The notes under the pieces were generated by a model. It did not search any database and was not told the origin of the DNA. It was given only the letters and a program-made list of their open reading frames with translations. The position numbers and the translations under genes were made by a program. DNA of 64,000 nucleotides. It comes from Chrysogorgia sp. JL179-B06. Taxonomy: Eukaryota; Cnidaria; Anthozoa; Scleralcyonacea; Chrysogorgiidae. The stretch covers positions 2,576,501-2,640,500 of the forward strand of contig JAYKKM010000209.1 of the NCBI GenBank assembly GCA_035772405.1. Direction: 5' to 3'. Position 1 is the stretch's first letter. Every line of letters starts with the position of its first letter. This document shows, in pieces, positions 8,330 to 18,224 of the stretch.

Positions 8330-8689
8330 CAAACTTCTTTAGATATGGCAACGACTTGTTCTTGAAATATATCCTCTTTAGGTTATATTCCATTAGCATC
8401 CTTTTTGCTGAGCCCACATCATCGCATTTCCAGTCTTGAAGACATTCTAACTTGTTTGTGCCCACAAGAAAGTACAGATTGTGGGACGTAGACTTTGGAA
8501 CAAGGGTACACGTTCTGGTGGTCTCACCAATATTGCCACAACTTCGATCAACGGTCTTCTGTCAGTGAAGTCCACTCGTATACAGGCAACAACATACTGA
8601 AAACAGATTTGGAATTAGGGGGCTAAATACATAACACACCTACCTATTATACCCACACCACAATTTCCGCACAAGAAATATCTACCGTC
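8330..8689. other. No gene seen
   Basis: Spacer between the polymerase fossil and the Penelope-like remnant. No recognisable feature. Confidence 0.4.
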
Positions 8690-9850
8690 AAGCATGCTCG
8701 AAAGTCATATTTGTTCAACGGCGACAAAACACAATAACAAACATGTTTGATGTGACCATGGGAAGCAGCGACGGGGCAGAAGTGTGTGAGCTCATCAGTT
8801 TGTATATCCTAGATATCATCGCAAACAAATTTGGCAAGAACATGTGGGTATCTACAGAGACGACAGACTTATCCTCTTGAAAAACACCACCGGCTGGCTC
8901 GCAGAAAGAGCCAAAAAAGATTTGATCAAAATCTTTGAACAATTCCAGCTAAAGATCACAACCAACCAAAATATTGTCAATTTCCTTTACATCACACTCG
9001 ACCTACACGACGAAAAATTCCACCCATTCCGAAAGCCTAATGATGATAAGTGCTACATCAACAGCCATTCCAGCAATCCATCATTGGACAGACCAAAATC
9101 GATCAGCAAAATAATTTCCAACCTCTCCTCAGACCTCCCTACTTTCCAGACTACAGCACCAACCTACAATGACGCCCTTAAGCACAGCGGTTTTAATACG
9201 AAGAACATCGAATACATCCCAGTGAACCCTCCTGTTCAACAGCAACCCACAAGAAAAAGCGATCCAGAAACATAATTTGGTTCAAAACACCTTTTAGTAA
9301 GAGCGTAAAAACCAACGTAGGACGAAACTTCCTCAACCTTATTGATAAGCATTTTCCAGTCTCCAACAAGCTACACAAAATGTTTAATATAAACACAATA
9401 TGAAAAGTATCATGAACAGGCATAATTCTCGCATCCTCTCGAAACGAAAGAAGATTAATAAGGAAAATGCACGCAATTGCAGAATCAAAGAAAAGTGCCC
9501 CCTATCAGAAAACTGCTTGGTCGCAAACGTCGTGTACAAAGCCGAGGTCACCACAACCAACACTATGACAGCAAATCAGTTTAAACAGCGTTACAATAAC
9601 CATTCAAAGTATTTTCGTGACCCGAAATACTCAAAGGAGACTGCACTTTCACACCACATTTGGGACTTAAAAGGAAAAAATCGCGAAATGGTCAGTCTTA
9701 AAACGTGCACGTGCATATGAAAGTGGAGCCAAACGCTGCATGAAAGCAGATAAAGAGCACCTCAACAAAAGAACAGATCTTTTCTATGTGCCGACACAAG
9801 ATCAAATTGAGTTGTGGTCTGTTGTGTTTCATCAACGCCAAGTAACTCAG
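8690..9850 (+). pseudogene. Penelope-like RT with GIY-YIG-type C-terminus (remnant)
   Basis: FDVTMGSSDGAEVCELISLY (about 8740-8805) is followed, one frame over, by GIYRDDRLILL (8844 on), whose YRDD is the reverse transcriptase catalytic box. The conserved tail KITTNQNIVNFLYITLDL...PFRKPND and IPVNPP follows. Beyond 9275 the sequence shifts frame (WFKTPFSK, LIDKHFPVSNKLHKMF) and reaches a GIY-YIG-like nuclease segment with TANQFKQRYNNHSKYF (about 9570-9610) and LSHHIWDLKGK. At least four indels or stops break it. The YIG core itself is missing. RT plus GIY-YIG is the Penelope-like arrangement. The downstream tail was the target of the 4.86-kb element starting at 9863. Confidence 0.7.
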
Positions 9851-9862
9851 AACCGGAATTAC

Positions 9863-9971
9863 TAGCCTGCGTAGCGGCCCTCCGGGATTGGGGGCCGGGG
9901 AGGGGATTGGGGAGGGGATTGCGGGGGGGAGGAGGAAGGAGGGCCTGCCGCAAACCCCCACTGATTTGCCT
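9863..9971. repeat. Left 109-bp G-rich terminal inverted repeat
   Basis: The repeat matches 14609-14717 in reverse complement with no difference seen by eye. It contains GGGGG, GGGG, GGGG, GGGG, GGGG and a run of seven G within 45 bases (9891-9929), an obvious G-quadruplex-forming pattern on the plus strand here and on the minus strand at the other end. Confidence 0.85.
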
Positions 9972-10047
9972 ATTCTATGGGTAAAATTTGGTCGTAGAAT
10001 ATGATTGGTCAACCACCATGTGATCGAACTGCGGGAAAAGCCGCAAT

Positions 10048-10503
10048 ATGGCGTCGTTTCAAGATGATATGTGTGAGTTCGAAAGCTGTTTGTATTCTGT
10101 TATGTTAAAGCTGGAGCAGAATGGATTCAAATTTAGATTGAAAGAAGAACAGAATAAAGCAATCAAAATTCTTTATTTTGGTCAAGATGTCGTTGGAGTT
10201 CTTCCTACGGGCTTCGGGAAAAGCCTGATCTTCCAACTATTAGTTCTTGTGGCGACCGAGAAGCTCTAGCTTCGTGTTCAAGGATTTGAAAATTGTAATG
10301 CTACTGTCCTGGTAATATGCCCGCTTCGCAGTCTAATCGAAGATCAGCTTGCCGAAGTACAGGATCTAGGTATTACAGCGTCTTCTCTTCCAGAAGCTAG
10401 CGCAGAGGACATAAAGAAAGGGAAGTTCCATATAATCTATTCTTCTCCAGAATATGCACTAGAGCAGAAATTCTTGTCCTGCATCAAAGATGGACAAATC
10501 TGA
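10048..10503 (+). pseudogene. RecQ-like superfamily 2 helicase, N-terminal fragment
   Basis: From the ATG at 10048 a single frame runs to a stop at 10501-10503, interrupted by one TAG at 10267-10269. It shows the RecQ-type Q-motif region (FRLKEEQNKAI), Walker A VLPTGFGKSLIFQLL (10195-10239), motif Ia VICPLRSLIEDQ (about 10312-10347) and the segment FHIIYSSPEYAL (about 10430). The DEAH box (motif II) and the second RecA lobe are missing because the sequence is cut at about 10505 by a hAT-like terminus. RecQ enzymes unwind DNA 3-prime to 5-prime. In a transposon it would act on transposition intermediates or replication, which is inference. Confidence 0.75.
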
Positions 10504-10509
10504 AAATCA

Positions 10510-10557
10510 CTCGGAAAAACATTGGGGGGATGGCCACCCCCCCTTGCCGGCGCTACT
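10510..10557 (-). mobile_element. hAT-like terminal fragment between two cargo genes
   Basis: The minus strand reads CCAGTAGCGCCGGCAAGGGGGGG, close to the terminus type at 196-262. It lies exactly between the truncated helicase and the truncated 3-prime end of the DUF6589-like gene, so it marks the event (insertion with deletion) that removed the ends of both. Confidence 0.45.
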
Positions 10558-10559
10558 GG

Positions 10560-12124
10560 CTATGTGGTATTCAATCTGGCTGAGTGAACAACATAGGATT
10601 TATCACAGTCATCTGCTCTACACCTGAAGGGTGGTTTACTCTTCTGTTCAAGGTCAGCTGTTTTGTTAACAATGTCCAGAACTTCTTCTGACTGGAACAC
10701 ATATTCCTTCACAAAGTGCTTGCATATTTCAAGTAACCACTTTCCTTGAATATTTTTTGGTACTGAGTCATTGGGAAGGTCAACATTGGGCTTATCTATA
10801 GGCAATTGATAAATGATGATTAATGTATGAGTATATAAACCATACATGCATTCTTCATTATACATGTATTATTGGTTCATTTCCATTTTCGCCATAAATG
10901 CAGCACATATATGACCTTCAACTTATCTGGCATGGAAATCACTATACTCATTATAATGGTTATGTACCCCTTTGGCTGCATTTTTCTTGCCAGTCCGATA
11001 CATACTTGCCATTGATGTACCAATTTCCCCAACAGAATTATGGTTGACAAACAACTTGTTTTCTGCCTGAATGTAAATGAAACAAGAAAGAGAGAGTACT
11101 GGTATATAATGCAATTATTTATAAACTACTGTATATATTGCATAATAATTATGAAAACATAAGTATATTTAGCATGGAAGTTTTGGAGAACGAAAAATCA
11201 TAGTGGGAACACAAGCCTGCAGGGTGAGTGTTTCTATCCGATTTAGAGTTAACTAGCCAACACAAATTTTCATATGGGAACATGGAAAAAGGTTTTCTAT
11301 TTCTTTTATAAAATAACATGTGCAGGAACTAAAGAAAATAGCAGGTTTTTTTTTAATGACTTCAAACTGTAAATCAGTAAATAACTATCAGGGTGGTATA
11401 ATCAATGGTGTATTGGATGACGTGTAATGGTGTAATCTTTACATGTATGTTTTCCACATGCATTTTCAAAATGTTATTTTGTAAAATAATATAATATTAC
11501 TGGAAAATCCTGTGGAACTTCCATGGTGGGAGGGTGCCTGGGAAACAGCATTACAGTACACAAACAAACACACAAAATTAATATAATATTAATATTATTA
11601 TTAATAGTATTATCATTTATTATAAAATTGTACTTTTTCACAATGAATTAACAGTAATTATTGTCTAAAAAGTATGATTGTATACATATACCTTGTACAA
11701 GGTGAATTTGGCATGCCAATCAGCAAATTCAGGATCAAGTCCTTCTAGCCTCTCCACACTTGATTCTCCATCTTGAAATGTCCATTTTACATTTCTTGAC
11801 CTTTCCTCCAAAAGCTGATCTCCATGGAATGGAATGGTGGCAACAACAGTGCCTCCATCTGGTGACAATGGGACATATTTTGATTGGTTTTTCTGCATTA
11901 ACTGGGCCATCTCTCCAGCAATATTGGGATTGAAGAACTCCAAACTCAGACAACACTATATTTATATGCAGATGTTAGATAAAAAATTCAATAAATGGAT
12001 TATTAAAATAAAGTAATAAAGGTTTTAATTATTCAAATAGGGAAGGGAAAGGCCTAGTAAGTGGTTCAAAATAAACAACCATAAATTTAGTACTGCAGGT
12101 TTAAAGTCACATGTATTTTCTATA

Positions 12125-12169
<45 letters not shown>

Positions 12170-14545
12170 TATAATTGGTTAAAGTTATATGCACAATTAA
12201 TACTAATAAGGAAGATAATTTATCATGGGCGTTCAGTGACCCTCTGGTTTATAATAATTATACTACATAGCATCATTTGCTGGCATGAGTATTATGGTAA
12301 TATTTGTATTAGGGAATTAGTATTAAGTTTAGTATAAGTATAATGGTTGGTATATTAGGGTTTATCCCACTATTTATCACCATTCTCACTTAATGCTAAT
12401 ATGGCCTATATGAATATAACTGCTAGAGTGGGCTCACTGAACACCCAGGATAAATTGACTTCCCAATTATGATGTAAACACTCACAGAGTTCGATTTTTT
12501 TGCCATTTCTTTTGAGTACCGATGTGGAATGTGGTATACTACAGTCTTCCTAAGTGGATTGAAAGCTTTGAGATACTTTACAACTACTCTGCTAACAATA
12601 ACTGCCATTCTGTTCATTAAATTTTCCTGGACTTGAGCATTTGGCAGTAATTCACTGAACTGGAAATTTTTATTGAGATTTTGCTTCTCATTAACAGTGG
12701 AAGGTGGGCTGACACTGTCCATCAAAGCGAATTGATGTGTCCAATGTATGGATCTGTTATCCCTTTCTTTGGACTGGATGCGGGAAACTATTTCCAAATC
12801 AATGTTGTCTGCCACAATTCTAGGAATATACACAATAAATAAATAAAATTGTTTTACATACTTTATTGACATCCTCGTGTGGAACTTTTCAGTGTCAATT
12901 AAGTAATTTACAATAATAAATATATATAATAATAATAAAATATACAGTAATGGTAAATATAATGCAGTATACCAATATAAGTTAAAATTAATCATTAAAA
13001 TATATAGATTTGAGTATTAAATTTGAATAAGATTAAGGTTTTAATATAACTTACTTGTAAAGAGGAAGCTTTTCCCCTTCAAGACTATGTATTTCATCTA
13101 GTAAGGCTTCTTCGAGGCAACTGTTAACTCCATCATAATTGCAATTATTCTCTAAACCACATATAACCTTCTTATATACATCTGTAGTATAGTATTTGTA
13201 ATGCTTTACAGTCTCTTCGCTTATGTCAAACTGAAATTCCAAATCCATTGAGTCCTCTTCAATGGATGGTTTCTGGACGTTTAAAATTTCCTTGAGAAAG
13301 TTAAGACAGTTTTTGTTGTCCTGAATTGTTATCTTCCACTTCAAGACCTTGGCATCGAAGTTTTCCCCCATTTTGCGCTGAATACCAATTGTAGAATTGG
13401 GAGACATACAAACACCCAACTTGCTGAGTCTCGTAATGTCTTGAAATTTAGCTCCACTGTGAATCAACAAATTTGATATCCGATAAGATACAGCAGACAT
13501 TGTCGGATTTCTGGTTCGAGCAACGACGGCAGAGGCCAAAGCAAGTTGATTAATCTTGGAAGTGTTGTCTTTAACTCCTGCAGCCCCTGTTACACTTGCA
13601 TACCAGAATGGACATTGAACTCTTATTTCTGTGACAACAAGTTTGTTGGAAAATGCCGCGAGTTCTTCTGGCTGTGTTCCCTTTAGTCAGTTTTGCTGTA
13701 AGATTTGAACTCTTTGTTGATTCTTCTTTTAAGAGCACGCCGTAATTCTTCCTGAAGCTGTTCTTCTTGGTGATCGAACACTGCATTGGCGACGGCAGTC
13801 CATCCTCCATTGACAATATTTCTGATTATTTGAACGGTCTTTTCATTAGTAGGGTTGCGGACAACAACATCGCCGTTTGGATGGACTAAGACCACTTTCA
13901 ATTGAAGTTGCGAGCGTCCACCTTCACACGTTTTCAAATCGTCTATGTTTAGCTTATCAAATACTTCATCTGAGTTTATTCCGCTGGGAACCTTCGTGGA
14001 ATCGGTCGGGTCGTCAACCTCGATAACCTCGATAACGTCTATGGGACCCGGACTGCAGGAATCTTCGTCAAACGTGCATTTTCTCTTTGCAGAACTTATA
14101 CTCCTCTTGTGCATAGGAGAGTTGACACGAAGATATTTTCGGTTTGCCGGACTTATAACGCCACGATCTGGTGTTAACAACTTACGCTTCTCAGGCGTCT
14201 TTTCCTTTTGAATTTCGGGATTTAGACTGGTGTAATATGTTTAGAGATTATTTCAATTCTGTTATAAGTTCATTCGCTTTTATAATTTTCCTTGAACATG
14301 ACCTGCAAACTTTGGTGGAATGATTACTTGTCTTCGCCAACGGTACGCCAAACGTTTCACACAAATCGGAGAGAATGACTCCAAATGATTCTTTTCTCTG
14401 AGAGGGTTTGAATAGGTTAAGTGTTGAAGCGTGTAAAATCTTATCGAAATTTCCTATACAGGTTTTGAAATCACATTTACAAATTCTGCAGTAATTATCT
14501 GGACTTTCTTTCGCTGTTCGAACCAGCTGGGCTTTCCCTCCGATA
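10560..14545 (-). pseudogene. Multi-exon DUF6589-like protein, candidate transposase
   Basis: Exons are on the minus strand. About 14545-14250: ZAD-like zinc finger (CRICKCDF...CRSCSRK) and LFKPSQRKESFG. 14225-13683: basic, low-complexity region. About 13680-13045: ALASAVVARTRNPTMSAVSY...LSKLGVCMSP, followed by donor GTAAGT. About 12820-12475: NIDLEIVSRIQSKERDNRSI and HIPHRYSKEMAKKS, with donor GTGAGT. 11940-11697: IPFHGDQLLEERSRN and RLEGLDPEFADWHAKF, with donor GTATAT. 11067-10925: NHNSVGEIG...HNHYNEYSDF. 10785-10560: FRCRADDCDKSYVVHS zinc-finger-like end. GDQL..ER and RLEG...ADWH are hallmarks of a widespread invertebrate family that I associate with DUF6589 (recollection). Damage: a frameshift near 13685, a donor near 10930 reading ATAAGT, and a truncated 3-prime end. 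The pattern of conserved acidic residues is compatible with a DDE nuclease but unproven. Confidence 0.65.
12128..12166. repeat. (AT)n microsatellite
   Basis: A run of about 19 TA/AT dinucleotides in an intron of the minus-strand gene. Confidence 0.9.
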
Positions 14546-14608
14546 TTATTATTCTATTCGGTTCATTCTGATTGGTCGATTATGACAGGGGGCGTAAGGG
14601 GGGCGTTT

Positions 14609-14717
14609 AGGCAAATCAGTGGGGGTTTGCGGCAGGCCCTCCTTCCTCCTCCCCCCCGCAATCCCCTCCCCAATCCCCTCCCCGGCCCCCAATCCCGGAG
14701 GGCCGCTACGCAGGCTA
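14609..14717. repeat. Right 109-bp terminal inverted repeat
   Basis: Reverse complement of 9863-9971. It is followed immediately by the second copy of the 9-bp duplication CGGAATTAC (14718-14726). Confidence 0.85.
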
Positions 14718-14855
14718 CGGAATTACCGGATCAGTCACGTTGTCATATTGTGCCTCGTACAGCTCAAGAAAAAGGTTGATACCACTTTTTTATCCAAATC
14801 TTTCTCTTTCATTGCCTGACATCTAACTACATAAGCAGCATTTGCGATGAGGTGA

Positions 14856-15196
14856 TACTAACAGCCCAGTTAAAAAGAATGGAAGCCTGGATGGGGAAAC
14901 TTTCCAGACGCTGGTTCTGGTGTAGAAGTATTGCGGAACATGCAGCTGTTAGGAAGATTAGTGATTGAAGGAGGAATTTAAAGGGGAAATTCCTTTTCTA
15001 GTTTGGAAGATATTTTGAAGCCTGGCCAATTTGTCAAAATATCTTCCAAACTAGAAAAGGAATTTCCCCTTTAACTTCCTCCTTCAATCACTAATCTTCC
15101 TAACAGCTGCATGTTCCGCAATACTTCTACACCAGAACCAGCGTCTGGAAAGTTTCCCCATCCAGGCTTCCATTCTTTTTAACTGGGCTGTTAGTA
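14856..15196. repeat. Inverted repeat with 162-bp arms
   Basis: Arms 14856-15017 and 15035-15196 are reverse complements with one visible mismatch (near 14983/15070), separated by a 17-bp spacer. The right arm directly adjoins the BEL/Pao integrase fragment, so the left arm looks like a recent inverted copy of the right, as made by a snap-back replication error. Confidence 0.9.
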
Positions 15197-15515
15197 CACT
15201 TCAGAGTGTCCTTCCTCATTTGGCATTCTGTACTTCTCCTGCATGACTGGCTGATGGAGGATTCATCTTGAAGGTTATCCAATCGCAATTCTACCTCAGC
15301 ATTTCAGAACTGATCTTTTTGTTATCCATAGCTTCTAGATCTTCACAGAGTTCTCTCCTGGCGGCAATGAAATTCGAACCTTGGTCGCTTCGCATTTGAT
15401 GAACTGGATCCCTTCTACAGACTATCCTATGCAAGGCTTTGAGGAAAGAATCGGTTTCTAAGGAGCTGAAAACCTGAAAGTGCACTGCACACAATAACAA
15501 AGATGAAGAGGGCAA
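15197..15515 (-). pseudogene. BEL/Pao-type integrase fragment
   Basis: On the minus strand the frame from 15515 reads AVHFQVFSSLETDSFLKAL and MRSDQGSNFIAARRELCE, the second-aspartate block of retroviral-type integrases (SDQGSNF). After a frameshift near 15300 it continues with NCDWITFKMNPPSASHAG, the block that follows in BEL/Pao elements and contains part of the region before the catalytic glutamate. It stops near 15240. No protease, RT or LTR of this element is visible. The downstream flank is consumed by the hairpin. Confidence 0.7.
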
Positions 15516-16015
15516 TGTATCTTTTAACTTTACACCCTTTAATTTTTGATCAATCAGTCAGTGATTCATTAAGTGATTCAAAAATCATTTAGTGATTCAT
15601 ACAAAGTATCTTTGGATCCAAATTGATAAAAATTCATAAGCAATTTAAATTATAATTTTAAATACGATAATAATATACAGGAAAATGTTTTTCAACTGTG
15701 CTTGGCTGATTCGAGTGCAGTTAATCCCAAACAACAATATCACAGTGCAAAAACTTGTTATCACAGTGTCTCAAACATTTTCCTGTATTTAAGACGAATA
15801 AAGGTATCATTCAGTAACATGTGGAGTGAAAAAATTGTAAAAATGCAAATGTGGCCAATTGTTTCTGTAAAAATGGTGGTTTAATAAGTTAAGCTTTCGT
15901 CGTATACAACGACATCAGAACTAAAAAAGTAAGCTAGTCCAGTGTTTATATATAGACAAAGTGTGAGAAAAAATTTAAATATGAATATATTATAATTATT
16001 ATATACTAAAATGTT
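15516..16015. other. No gene seen
   Basis: AT-rich sequence without recognisable coding potential. A short repeat of TCAGTGATTCAT-like units lies around 15555-15600. Confidence 0.4.
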
Positions 16016-16380
16016 AAAATGTCAGACGATACATGGACGATTGTCAAGCTCGTATGCTCAGAAAAACGATTCTGAGTCCCGGACAGAAATCGAACCTGTA
16101 ACCATTGAGCCACCAAGACTCAGATGGAAAGCGAAGGTTACAATGATGTACTGGTTCGATTGATATATGTACTGCCTATGCAGCAGTCACAGTATATCGG
16201 TAAGGTTTGGATGTGTTAATATACACACTGCTGTAGTGAATGTGGGAGAGCTTCGAGTAGAAAGACGATACAGATTGTCAAGCTCGTATCCACAGAAATC
16301 ATTTTTCTTAGGATACAAGCTTGAGTCTACTCCAAGCTCTCCCACATTCACTACAGCAGTGTGTATATTAACACACTAAA
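16016..16380 (-). mobile_element. tRNA-headed short element plus inverted tail copy
   Basis: On the minus strand positions 16080-16130 read a tRNA-like head with A-box-like TGGCTCAATGG directly joined to B box GGTTCGATTTC, matching the element at 6441-6700. Two tail pieces (16213-16261 and 16327-16375) are inverted with respect to one another: ACACACTGCTGTAGTGAATG and CATTCACTACAGCAGTGTGT. The cluster therefore contains at least two copies in opposite orientation or one copy with long inverted ends. Confidence 0.6.
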
Positions 16381-16879
16381 ATGTAAATTGTAACTTTGAT
16401 AACAAGGTATAAATACCACGTGAAAGTGGATGATGAGATGAAAGACTGTCATAGTAACATCCCCGACAAAAACTGCGTGCTTACACTTGATCAGACAAAC
16501 GAAGAGCTGCGAAACAGATGCCCAACCAAACGCACCTACACCAGAAGACTATAGCAAAAGCCTTGGATGGGATAATGGTAACTGTGAAATTATCCAGACC
16601 TGTTCCGGCAGAACAAAACAGACCAGATGTCAGAGCGCTATTATAAAACAGTTTAAAGAAATGTAATTCAAAATCATTATTTCTTTGAAGTTATATAACA
16701 TTTTGAGCCAGTAAACATATTCATAATTTTAGCATATTTATTATTTGAGAGGCTTTATTAATATACATACTAGTGACTAGTCCAGCCGGACCGGCCAGCT
16801 AGCTAATTGTAATATAAAGACAGATTACTGCATATAGTTAACTATGTTACTGTCTCGGTTAGCGAGCCAACTTGCTTTC
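16381..16879. other. No gene recognised
   Basis: Frames between 16395 and 16640 are open in short stretches (for example around KRTYTRRL) but no family is recognised. The remainder is AT-rich. Confidence 0.3.
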
Positions 16880-17059
16880 CATGGGTGTCAGAGATTTATA
16901 TACTGTGTGTTCATTTGTAAGCATTCGCATATAATATGAACAATCGATACAATCTTACTGATAACCCAGAACATTTTGGAGCTCCATTTAAGCTTACAGG
17001 TAAAATATCAAGTCAGGGGCGTAAATGTGGGGGGTGTGGGGGGGTGGTACACCCCCCCA

Positions 17060-18224
17060 GACACATGCTCCAGTCGGTCTCAAAATGAGGGCAGTCGGTC
17101 TCAAAATTATGCATCGTTTAATTAGATGCGATTCTAATAGTGACCGATTTACCGACTAAATATTTTCGGAGACAATCATGGCAAGAAATTAAGATTATGA
17201 GCGCTATTTCAATTCGAGTCGAAAATCCCGCTTCAGCGACTGTTGGACAGCGTTCTTCATCATTAAAATATGCTCGCGGCCTTTAAAATATGCATGCGGT
17301 ATTATAATTTGCTTCGAATGTTAAGTCTGCTGTATTTAAGCCTTACTCGATTAAATTTATATTATTATCACTATCATACGGATAATATTTGTGAATAATA
17401 TCGTTCCGAACTTCCGCGATTCTGGCAGTTGGCATGTCGAAAGCATAGATTAGCTTTGGATTTGTTTCGGAAAGAGGTAAATATTAATATAATTTATTAT
17501 TTTAATATAGCTAGACTTTATTAGTTTATATTGTCGGTTTATAGTATACAGTCGATACATTGAACTTTATGTCTTTCCTTTTGGACCTTCATCGGATTCA
17601 GCTTGTGAATCTTAGCGTAAAGACTAAAGTCTTTCGACAACATGTCGGCAAATATTAAATCATTTATCAAGATTCAAGACTATCACCCTGTGCTATCGCT
17701 CCGCCGCTATCACGCTAGGTACTTCATGCAGTACTTGTCACTTGTGATGCATATATCCCCCCCCTGTTATTTAAAAGCTGCATACTTGTCTATAGCTATT
17801 AGATGTTTCGGTCAATTTTGGTCCAGTCGAAATATAAATAAAACACACAGTCCGTGAAAACCTTAGGCTTCTAAAGGTTCAATTTCAATTTTAATAGCCA
17901 TACTCAGAAAATCATATATTTCATTGCCAAGGACATAACTATACAGTGCTTCCATTCGGTTAAAAGTACATTTCCTCTCTTCATCCTTATTTTTTTTAAT
18001 TTTGAACTAAATGAACTACAAATTTGCTGTCATGTGTCTTATTATCGTTATTTATTTAGCATTTAAAATTCTGCCTACTTCATCGTTAGGTTGGAAAAAA
18101 TTGTGAATTTCTAAGTTGGTTATTTATTCATGCATTAAACGGCATCTATTATGCTAGATTTTAACATGTGAGGCTACAGGCAACACTAAGTTAGTCTAAG
18201 TGACCACTATACTCCGTTTTCCAG
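17060..18224. other. hAT 5-prime region, no coding recognised
   Basis: This lies between the left terminus and the transposase start. It ends with TCCGTTTTCCAG immediately before the ATG at 18225, a good splice acceptor, so an untranslated first exon may lie here. A frame at 17642-17857 has no recognisable domain. Confidence 0.35.

Larger units (their letters stand above)
9863..14717. mobile_element. TIR transposon with RecQ-like helicase and DUF6589-like gene
   Basis: The element has 109-bp inverted termini that appear identical by eye (9863-9971 and 14609-14717), beginning TAGCCTGCGTAGCGGCCCTC and rich in G-runs. It is flanked by a perfect 9-bp direct repeat CGGAATTAC (9854-9862, 14718-14726). 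Two convergent gene remnants fill it: a plus-strand RecQ-like helicase start (10048-10503) and a minus-strand multi-exon gene of a DUF6589-like family (about 14545 down to 10560). A hAT-like terminus (10510-10557) sits where the rest of the helicase should be. I cannot place the element in a named superfamily: 9-bp duplications suggest a MULE-like cut, but the proteins are not MULE transposases. Confidence 0.75.
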
